Translations under genes and position numbers: made by a program
Source: Coemansia sp. RSA 1804
Taxonomy: Eukaryota > Kickxellomycota > Kickxellomycetes > Kickxellales > Kickxellaceae
Assembly (NCBI GenBank): GCA_027578815.1
Contig: JANBTH010000687.1
Span: 1 to 12,685, forward strand
Length of the DNA stretch: 12,685 bases
Direction of reading: 5' to 3'
Shown: positions 7,264 through 12,685 of the stretch, in pieces
How positions within the stretch are numbered: the stretch's first letter is position 1
Layout: each line of letters opens with the position of its first letter
The notes under the pieces: model-generated
What the model saw: the letters and a program-made list of their open reading frames with translations, nothing else
Told to the model about the DNA's origin: nothing
Databases searched by the model: none

Positions 7264-8592
7264 ATGGTCGAGACGCTGGGACACATTGCGGTGCAACCCG
7301 ACTGGACGGTCGATGTGGATGGCGCGCTGGGCGGTGGAGGCAGCAACGAGGGGCCGCACAGGTTCTGGGTATCGGCTTACAAGCAGGGGAGCGAGTCGAT
7401 CCACGACAGCGTGGAAGCAACAGCAACAGCGGCAGATGCGGGCGGAAAGCGGATAGTCAGTCTGGCCACGGCGAGTGGCGACAGCGAGGGCGTTGCGGCC
7501 GAGTACGTGAGCCCACGGCAGCTTCGGCTGTGGAGCAGACGGCTGGCGATACCGGCGGCGCTGCATACGGCGGTCGGCACCGCGGTGGAGTGCTCGAACA
7601 CGGCGCGCGCAGCAACAGCGGGTGTACGGAGCATTGACGTCAGCCGCCACGGCGGGCTGCTTGTTGCCGGCGGCGACGATGGAGCGCTCGATGTGTACGA
7701 GACAACCAGTGGTGGCGGTGCGCATCGTGTGCGGCTGGCCGGGCATTTGGGCGATGTGACGTGCTGCCGGTTCTTTCCGTCGGGACAGGTTGTTCTGAGC
7801 GGCGCCACTGATATGCGGCTGAAGGTGTGGTCGGCTGCCGATGGCTCCAACCCTGTGACGCTTGTGGGCCACACGGCGCGTGTCACCGACTGCGCTATCG
7901 TTGGCGTTGGCAAGAATGTGGTTTCGGCTGGCGCTGATGGCTCCGTGCGTCTGTGGCACTGCGGATCGGCGACGCTGGTGCACGTGTTCACCTTGTCTGA
8001 CAGCGCTGTCAATAGAATCGTTGTTGCTGCGGCGCATGAGGGCCTCCGGCAGGGCAGCGAGTCGTCCAGCGCTGGTGAGGCTGGGAATGAGTTCGAGACT
8101 GCTGGCAAGACCGTTGTTGCCGCTTGTGAGGACGGCCGTGTGCTGGTCCTCGATCTCCATTCGCGCGAGACCGTCGCGGTGTTTGGTACTGTCGGTGACC
8201 CGCCGGTCCGCGCCGTGGCCTACGACACCGAGCGGGACGTTGTGTTTGCCGGTCGCGCCGACGGCTCCGTCGCTGTGTGGTCGGGCGCAAATACGGCTAC
8301 AACTGCGCCTGTGCTTGTCTTCACACGCGGCACGGCGGCAGTCTCAGATGTCTGTCTGGTGCGCACATCCGCTGCTCCGCCATTGCTATGCGTCGGCACC
8401 GAGGACGGCCAGCTGTTTTTGGCTGCTGTTAGTGTTGGTGCCGCCTCCGCTTCCGTCGAGGTTGTTGAGGATCTTGTTGCCTTTGATGTTGATCCGATTA
8501 CCCAGATCAGGCCGGTGCCGTCGTCAGAGCCCAATGCCTCCCGCCAGAACGTTTGGGCAGCCGCTCGGTGCAGCCGGGTGTGCAGGTTCTAG
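7264..8592 (+). CDS. PAAF1: PAAF1/Rpn14-like WD40 protein (proteasomal ATPase-associated factor)
   Basis: This 442-aa WD40 beta-propeller should bind the proteasomal ATPase (Rpt) subunits and act as an assembly chaperone or regulator of the 19S base. The recognition block is the central pair of repeats: AGHLGDVTCCRFFPSGQVV (about 159-177) followed by SGATDMRLKVWS (179-190), then VGHTARVTDCAI...SAGADGSVRLW (201-231), which closely matches animal PAAF1. Further blades are VRSIDVSRHGGLLVAGGDDG (121-140), VVAACEDGRVLVLDL (284-298), VVFAGRADGSVAVW (326-339) and LLCVGTEDGQLFL (374-386). Ser/Gly/Ala-rich loops at about 40-80 and 260-282 make it longer than human PAAF1 (392 aa). The final blade ends ARCSRVCRF where the family has RDGxVRxY, so the closing motif is degenerate but still aligned. 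Start: first ATG in frame, with a weak -3 base (T) but G at +4. Confidence 0.88.
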   Translation: MVETLGHIAVQPDWTVDVDGALGGGGSNEGPHRFWVSAYKQGSESIHDSVEATATAADAGGKRIVSLATASGDSEGVAAEYVSPRQLRLWSRRLAIPAALHTAVGTAVECSNTARAATAGVRSIDVSRHGGLLVAGGDDGALDVYETTSGGGAHRVRLAGHLGDVTCCRFFPSGQVVLSGATDMRLKVWSAADGSNPVTLVGHTARVTDCAIVGVGKNVVSAGADGSVRLWHCGSATLVHVFTLSDSAVNRIVVAAAHEGLRQGSESSSAGEAGNEFETAGKTVVAACEDGRVLVLDLHSRETVAVFGTVGDPPVRAVAYDTERDVVFAGRADGSVAVWSGANTATTAPVLVFTRGTAAVSDVCLVRTSAAPPLLCVGTEDGQLFLAAVSVGAASASVEVVEDLVAFDVDPITQIRPVPSSEPNASRQNVWAAARCSRVCRF

Positions 8593-8700
8593 CTGTTGTT
8601 GTTGTTGCTATTGTTGTTTTGTTTATTGTTTTCATTTATTTCGTATAAACAGTCGCTAGAACATTCATGTGAGTCGCACCGCAGCACAACTCAGCTACAT
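8593..8700. terminator. Compact convergent terminator region with GTT repeat and - strand AATAAA signals
   Basis: Only 108 bases separate two converging stop codons. The + strand begins with a GTTGTT run (about 8595-8617). TTTATT at 8622-8627 and 8635-8640 reads AATAAA on the - strand, 60-80 bases past the zinc-finger gene stop, a typical position for its cleavage signal. The PAAF1-like gene has no clear AATAAA and its transcript may run into the opposite gene. Confidence 0.55.
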
Positions 8701-10617
8701 TTAACTGCCAAGCAGCTGGCTCAGATCAGCATCCTCGTAGCCGTCGTTGATGTTGGCTCTGGAGATCCTGTCCGACGCTGGCGAGTTCTGCAGAGGCCCG
8801 CTGAGACCAAACGACAGGTCCTCCAGCTCCTTCTCGAACATTGCCACATAGTTCTTTGCTTTTGGGGTGGAGAAATGAAGCTGCCCGTTGTTAGTGTCTG
8901 GCTTTCTCCGCTTCCCCTCCGAAGCATCGCTCTCCATGCCCTTGTCGTCACCAATGTTGTCGTTGTCGTCAGAAACACGCCGCTTGCTAACGCCTGTTGG
9001 TCCCTTGTTCTGCTGGCCAGCTAGATCATCATCAGATGATTTTGCTGCTTCTGCTGCCTCTGCTGCCTTCTTGCGCCGCTTGCGTTCCATGATCTCCTGG
9101 AACGACAGAATCTTTGGCAGCCCCTGCTCCTTGCCGCTGTCACTGACAACAGATCTTGACTTTGGTCTGCTTCTCTGCTCCTTTACATCCTCTGCCGCTA
9201 CCTCAGACACAGGCGTTGTGATCTCCGCGGGCTGGACCACTTCAATTGACGGCGACGACGATGAAGACGGCACCTTGCCTTCGTCTTTGTCCTTATCTGT
9301 CACATCTTCTATAGTAATGGAGGACCCCAAAGTCAAGTCGTCCGGTTTGTCCTGCGCTTTGTCCCAATCACCACTGCCAGTGCAGGGATTCGTACTATTG
9401 TTTTGTGGTTGCGTATCTGTCTTTTCTTGCTCCATATACTCATTCTCCTCCATCCCGACTGCATACGACGCAAACTCTGACGCATAACACACACGAGACG
9501 CTGGCGAGTTGCCTCTGGACGACTGGTAATTCTCGCTACTCGGTTCGGAGCACCTCTTCTCCGGCATGCCCACAGTCTGTAGTTGCTGTGCTCTGTCGTT
9601 GCTTGCGGGTTCGGCTGCATGCGTGTGGAAGAAACTGGATGTGTTATTAGCGATTGGGTTCGAAGCAAATGTGTGCTCCGAGTAGTTGGTCGGCGGTATA
9701 TTCATACGACCTTCTCTCCTTCTGTGATCCACTTGGTTATCGTCACTCGTGTCCTCAGCAATTCCCAGAATGTCATAGATTGTAGGAATCTTTGCTGCTG
9801 TTGTTGCCGTTGGTGCTGACTCCACGACGCTTGCCTGTTGCGCGGGAGCAAAGACGCCACGGGTGATTTGGTCGGTTGGCTGGCTTTGCTGCATGGTCAG
9901 TTCTATCGGCGGAACCGATCCCATGGTATCATCGGCCGTATATGCGCTGTCAACGTCCATTCCATCTGACTCTGCGCTAGGGGTTTTTGGAAACCCTCCA
10001 TCCACGGCAAACGCGCTTGCGGCTGGAATCCGTTGCGGCTGTTGCCACAATTGCTGTCTAGGTTGCGCATTCGTCCCTGAAGCGTCCCCGCCTGCCAACG
10101 ATGTGCTGCTGCCGCCGCCCGGCGTCCACACTAGATCGCCAAACACCTTTGGGCGGTTCTGTGGTCTGGGATGGGGCGCAAAAAACGGCTTGGCTCCCGC
10201 ATTAAGCTTACGACTGCTCGGCGCATTCGGCGCACTAGCCTCCTTACGCGGAGGCCGGAAAGCCGTCATCATTGGCCGCCCAGCACCAACGCCAGCACCT
10301 CCTGCTACCCCTGCTCCCTTGGCACCGCCGCTGTCGTGTGGTTTCGAGTGCTTGAAAATGCAGTCAGCACGAGTACACGTCCCGCCGCTCTCCTCGTTTC
10401 TGCAGGGCACTTCGCCCGGCGGCTTTGTTGTCCGCGCCGCGCTCTTCTCCGTATGCCGCTTGCCACAGTCCTCTTCCGGGCAGTCGCCCGTCTGCGCAAA
10501 CGACTGGCACACATCCTGCGACTCGCGAGCCCGTGTGCTGTGTCGGAACCCGCAGGACTCTCCGTTCCGGCAGGTGCCGGTCATAAAGAAGTAGCAGTCG
10601 ACCTTTGACTGCGGCAT
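8701..10617 (-). CDS. ZC3H11A-like triple CCCH zinc-finger protein
   Basis: This 638-aa protein starts with three CCCH fingers of the ZC3H11A arrangement: C8/C16/C22/H26 (C-X7-C-X5-C-X3-H, with DCYFFMTGTC), C37/C46/C51/H55 and C72/C81/C86/H90 (both C-X8-C-X4-C-X3-H). Human ZC3H11A has the same N-terminal start (DCYFF) and finger spacing; it is a nuclear RNA-binding protein associated with the TREX mRNA export machinery. After the fingers, about 100-490 is Ser/Pro/Gln/Thr-rich and disordered. A basic helical motif KILSFQEIMERKRRKK (about 502-517) resembles UAP56-binding motifs of export adaptors, and an acidic amphipathic stretch (NYVAMFEKELEDLSFGL, about 589-605) lies near the end. Bipartite basic runs (SKRRV, EGKRRKP) suggest nuclear localisation. 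Start: first ATG, directly before the first finger, with CAA before it. Orthology to ZC3H11A is inferred from fingers and layout; other CCCH families are possible. Confidence 0.8.
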   Translation of the reverse strand: MPQSKVDCYFFMTGTCRNGESCGFRHSTRARESQDVCQSFAQTGDCPEEDCGKRHTEKSAARTTKPPGEVPCRNEESGGTCTRADCIFKHSKPHDSGGAKGAGVAGGAGVGAGRPMMTAFRPPRKEASAPNAPSSRKLNAGAKPFFAPHPRPQNRPKVFGDLVWTPGGGSSTSLAGGDASGTNAQPRQQLWQQPQRIPAASAFAVDGGFPKTPSAESDGMDVDSAYTADDTMGSVPPIELTMQQSQPTDQITRGVFAPAQQASVVESAPTATTAAKIPTIYDILGIAEDTSDDNQVDHRRREGRMNIPPTNYSEHTFASNPIANNTSSFFHTHAAEPASNDRAQQLQTVGMPEKRCSEPSSENYQSSRGNSPASRVCYASEFASYAVGMEENEYMEQEKTDTQPQNNSTNPCTGSGDWDKAQDKPDDLTLGSSITIEDVTDKDKDEGKVPSSSSSPSIEVVQPAEITTPVSEVAAEDVKEQRSRPKSRSVVSDSGKEQGLPKILSFQEIMERKRRKKAAEAAEAAKSSDDDLAGQQNKGPTGVSKRRVSDDNDNIGDDKGMESDASEGKRRKPDTNNGQLHFSTPKAKNYVAMFEKELEDLSFGLSGPLQNSPASDRISRANINDGYEDADLSQLLGS

Positions 10618-10884
10618 TTGTTGTTGGCGCTTATGTTATTTTTTCCTTTGTCCCAGTCGCTTGGAAATTTAATAATAGAGATATACAGAGTAAATAGTAT
10701 GATGTCTCCTCACCTCCTCCGTCGCTGAATAGGAGGGGAGCTTTGCTGAATCGGAATTACAAGAAACACGGTCAGCTGTGAAATAAATAAAACTTTAAAT
10801 ACTACCAAGGTTAGAGAAAGGAAGGAAGGAAGAGAGTCGCAAAAAGAAGAACCGATTATTGTCAACGTATCCTCCTCCATCAGG

Positions 10885-10892
10885 GCACGTGC
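10885..10892. promoter_or_regulatory. GCACGTGC palindrome (E-box/G-box type)
   Basis: A perfect 8-bp palindrome with a CACGTG core lies 268 bases upstream of the zinc-finger gene start and 50 bases upstream of the possible + strand mini-gene. CACGTG is the classical target of bHLH factors. A second CACGTG occurs in the mitofusin/PARN promoter. Confidence 0.35.
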
Positions 10893-10943
10893 ACGCAGCA
10901 TAAAATCGAAAGCATCTGTACGAAAACCCGTCTGCAGAATGAC

Positions 10944-11237
10944 ATGGGTAAAGAACTGGAGCGCTTTTGGAAAAGGCTATCTGGTTCCTTATTGACACGA
11001 TTAACGCTGGGAGATAAGGCGAGAGGGGCGGGTCTTCCTCCCTCTTCCTTTTCTCTTTCGTTAATTGTGCGCTGCCAAGTAAGGACCAGTACTTTTGTTT
11101 GCACACTAGTGCTTTTTTCGCCTCCGTAGGTGCTGGATTCTGGACATGGTGAGCCAAAGAGATCTGGCAGTCGTAATGGACCGCTGTCTGGGATGTTTTT
11201 CTATTCCCTGTGGTCCTTGTTAACCGCCAAACAATGA
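10944..11237 (+). CDS. Possible small two-exon gene of unknown function (80 aa)
   Basis: Exon 1 runs 10944-11078 (45 codons from ATG, beginning MGKELERFWKRLSGSLL). A 51-nt intron is proposed at 11079-11129, with donor GTAAGG, the pyrimidine tract GCTTTTTTCGCCTCC and acceptor TAG. Exon 2, 11130-11237, continues in phase 0 for 35 residues to TGA (ending YSLWSLLTAKQ). An AATAAA follows at 11323-11328, 86 bases after the stop. Together these signals make a coherent tiny fungal gene, divergent from the zinc-finger gene and convergent with Aly/REF. Against it: I recognise no family, no strong branch point is seen, and a 120-codon frame overlaps on the other strand. It could instead be a spliced noncoding RNA or chance. 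Confidence 0.25.
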
Positions 11238-11322
11238 ACTACATGTTCCCATCCACAATGCACAAATCCTATTTTGCAATATGCTAAGCAATGAATGGAA
11301 GTTATACCTGAGAAACATGTGA

Positions 11323-11328
11323 AATAAA
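11323..11328 (+). terminator. AATAAA on + strand in the Aly/REF 3' gap
   Basis: A canonical AATAAA reads on the + strand, opposite to both flanking annotated genes. It is consistent with a + strand transcript ending here, such as the possible small gene at 10944-11237, but a single hexamer can occur by chance. Confidence 0.3.
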
Positions 11329-11441
11329 GAAGTCCCAACGTCTTTGCTCTCTACAGTTTGATTCTTCTTTCTTCCTTGCCAACAAGAGCAAACAACGACG
11401 AAACTATAGAAAAAGAAAACACTAAGCGAAAACTAGCCGTC

Positions 11442-12466
11442 CTAATCAATATCCATTCTTCCTCCGCCGATCGGCCTCTTTGTCCTGCGACCGCCGCCTC
11501 CTCTCCTGTTATGATGCGACGACGCACCTGGTGCAGACGAAAACGATGCCATCTGCGGGCCAGACGGCCTGTTATCGTCTTTCGTAAGCTCAACAGCAAG
11601 CTTTTTGCCGTCGGCAAGAGCATCGTGGAGTTTGTCCACCGCGTCTTCAGCAGCAGCCTTGGCCGAGTAAGTGATCTTGGCATGGCCCGAAGCCTGTCCA
11701 TTGCGGTCGTAAAGAAGCGTGCACGATTTAATTGCCCCAAACCGCTTGAAACACGTTTCGACGTCTTCCGCCGACGCCTGGGTGTCAAGGTTCGAAACAA
11801 ACACAGTAGCTGGCCCTGCCTCGCCTTTAATCGATATCTTCATGTTCTTGGTGCTGGTAGAGGAGGCTGCACTCTCCCCTTTGCTGCCCCTCTTCCTCCT
11901 GCCCGCAGCAGCAACCCCCGAAAGTCGCTCGCTAAGCTCGCTCTTCGACGGCTTTGCGCTCTTCTTCCCAATCCTGCCCGCAAGCCTGCCCTTGCCAAGC
12001 ACCTTGTTCGTGCTTACTCCCGCTCCAAGTCGCGCTGCAATCGCCCCCCTGGTGCTAGCAATAGCCGCCCCCTCTGCGTCATTTCCCAAAGCTGCTGTCT
12101 TCGTCTTGTTCTTTACGCGCCGCTAAACCATTCTTCACACCACGCTTCCCATTTCCAGCAATTGATAGAAATACAACCCGATTGGAAAAAAAAGAAGCTC
12201 CACTTTTATTTAGTAAATTGAATACCACCTTAATGAATAGGCTTTTGGACTATCCATCTGCCAATTCCCAAATAAAACAAGTAGATACTTACCGCTGGTT
12301 TCTTTGCTCCCTTGGTCGATGCCTCCGATACTTTCGGCACTGCTACCGCCTTCTTATTCTTCTTCTTTATTGCTGCTGCCCTGTTCCCTCCCTTCTTCCG
12401 CTGCAACCTCGTGTCCTTTATGATTTGGTCAAGGCTCTGGTCAAGGCGTGTGTTGAGATTGTCCAT
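11442..12466 (-). CDS. ALYREF: Aly/REF (Yra1/Mlo3)-type mRNA export adaptor, two exons
   Basis: Exon 1 is 12466-12293 (58 codons) and exon 2 is 12122-11442 (226 codons plus stop), joined in phase 0 to give 284 aa. Exon 1 begins with the UAP56-binding motif LDQSLDQIIKDTRLQRKK (residues 8-25), the hallmark of Aly/REF adaptors that bring the helicase UAP56/Sub2 and the export receptor to mRNA. A basic Lys/Ala/Gly-rich linker follows, then one RRM at about 163-240: RNP2 TVFVSNL, a degenerate RNP1 SGHAKITY that lacks the aromatic residues as in ALYREF, and DGKKLAVEL. The C-terminal tail is Gly/Arg-rich (NRRGGGGRRTKR) and ends RMDID; a full C-terminal UAP56-binding motif is not seen. The start is the only ATG at the head of exon 1. 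An in-frame TAG lies immediately before exon 2, which fixes the acceptor. SKAR/POLDIP3 is a less likely alternative. Confidence 0.87.
12123..12292 (-). other. GT-AG intron of the Aly/REF gene (170 nt)
   Basis: The donor is GTAAGT (12292-12287), an ideal consensus. The acceptor TTTAG ends at 12123; all earlier AGs after the branch candidate are AAG or GAG, so this is the first YAG. The best branch-point match is TACTAAA (12215-12209), close to TACTAAC, with the branch A about 87 bases before the acceptor, a long distance for a fungal intron. A T8 tract lies between them. The intron retained in frame stops after 20 codons (TGA at 12230-12232). Confidence 0.85.
12205..12210 (-). terminator. Intronic AATAAA signal overlapping the branch point
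   Basis: TTTATT on the + strand reads AATAAA on the coding strand of Aly/REF. It overlaps by two bases the TACTAAA branch candidate (12209-12215) and lies about 20 bases after the retained-intron stop codon. Use as a real cleavage signal is inference. Confidence 0.35.
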
Positions 12467-12654
12467 AATCTGTGCCAATTTCCTTTTCTTTTTGCAAGTA
12501 TAAAGTAGATATAAAAACTATGATTGATTTAAAGCGTAAATGCAAATAGAAAAAAGTGACGAAAAAAACAAAAAGTGAAAAGAAAAATTGGAAAACAAAC
12601 AAAAACGCGCTGAACCTTACCAAAACGCGCCCAATCGAAACAAGGCGAGCAAAA
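12467..12654. promoter_or_regulatory. Short divergent promoter of Aly/REF and the right-edge gene
   Basis: Only 188 bases separate the two outward-facing ATGs. The sequence is strongly A-rich on the + strand (runs of A with GAAAAA spacing, about 12541-12605), turning GC-richer near 12605-12650. Poly(dA:dT) tracts like this commonly keep fungal promoters nucleosome-free. A TATA-like ATATAAAA reads on the + strand at about 12509-12516. No other known motif stands out. Confidence 0.5.
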
Positions 12655-12685
12655 ATGTCCCACTACATTCCACGTGAGATCCGCT
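12655..12685 (+). CDS. N-terminal start of an unidentified protein (partial)
   Basis: An ATG in good context (GCAAAAATG) opens a frame MSHYIPREIR that runs off the right edge after ten codons. The phrase YIPREIR is reminiscent of the start of F-box-type N-termini (hydrophobic-Pro-x-Glu-Ile), but ten residues cannot support a family call. Coding is suggested by the start context and the A-rich promoter directly before it. Confidence 0.45.
   Translation, partial: MSHYIPREIR

Larger units (their letters stand above)
10618..11441. other. Intergenic region with zinc-finger gene promoter and possible small gene
   Basis: This 824-base gap lies between two - strand genes. The left part should be the promoter and leader of the zinc-finger gene: AT-rich with TATTTAAAG-like and TATATC-like stretches near 10680-10800, and an 8-bp palindrome GCACGTGC at 10885-10892. 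The right part should hold the Aly/REF 3' UTR, yet I find no TTTATT (- strand AATAAA) in 11160-11441. Instead an AATAAA reads on the + strand at 11323-11328. A candidate spliced + strand mini-gene is listed separately. Confidence 0.5.

Noticed and set aside
7246..8160. 304-codon antisense frame over the PAAF1-like gene
   Set aside because: In-register complement of a conserved WD40 gene; its existence follows from absence of TTA/CTA/TCA codons.
9655..9666. GGTTCGAA T-loop-like string as a tRNA (also near 11790)
   Set aside because: Both lie inside coding sequence and no matching acceptor stem, D-arm or anticodon arm can be drawn around them.
9981..9996. GGGTTT-TTGG-AAACCC inverted repeat
   Set aside because: A 6-bp stem inside the disordered coding part of the zinc-finger gene, not near any transcript end; likely chance.
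10795..11157. 120-codon - strand frame upstream of the zinc-finger gene
   Set aside because: No recognisable domain and promoter-like composition; it may be part of the zinc-finger gene leader. The opposite-strand spliced model is slightly better supported.

Overview
The window looks like chromosomal DNA from a fungus, probably an early-diverging one (a Zoopagomycota/Kickxellales-type genome is my guess, not a measurement). The reasons are long intron-free eukaryotic genes, short AT-rich intergenic gaps, AATAAA-type 3' signals, one clear GT-AG intron, and a gene set that mixes a fungal-style mitofusin with PARN, PAAF1-like and ZC3H11A-like proteins, which baker's yeast lacks or has in diverged form. 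I see no mobile element, CRISPR array, rRNA, tRNA or bacterial operon structure.

Layout from left to right: 1-131, the 3' end of an unidentified + strand gene; 132-806, a convergent 3' gap; 807-3293 (-), a mitofusin/Fzo1 outer-membrane fusion GTPase of 828 aa; 3294-4095, a divergent promoter with two opposed CCAAT boxes, a CACGTG box and a CGG-N8-CCG palindrome; 4096-5496 (+), a PARN-type poly(A)-specific ribonuclease with intact DEDD(h) residues; 5861-6814 (+), a VIP36/ERGIC-53-type L-type lectin cargo receptor; 7264-8592 (+), a PAAF1/Rpn14-like WD40 protein (proteasome 19S base chaperone family); 8701-10617 (-), a ZC3H11A-like triple CCCH zinc-finger protein; 10618-11441, an 824-base gap that may hold a tiny spliced + strand gene; 11442-12466 (-), an Aly/REF-type mRNA export adaptor in two exons joined across a 170-nt intron; 12655-12685 (+), the first ten codons of a further gene.

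Three genes (PARN, the ZC3H11A-like protein and Aly/REF) act on mRNA tails or on nuclear export. The ZC3H11A-like and Aly/REF genes follow each other on the same strand, and their mammalian relatives are both associated with the TREX export machinery. The remaining genes are separate housekeeping functions: mitochondrial fusion, early secretory glycoprotein traffic and proteasome assembly.

The most interesting point is the Aly/REF intron. Its best branch-point match (TACTAAA) overlaps an AATAAA poly(A) signal, and the retained-intron reading frame stops just before that signal. This layout could yield a short UAP56-binding peptide without the RRM. It recalls the known intron-based autoregulation of yeast YRA1, but here it is a hypothesis from sequence alone.
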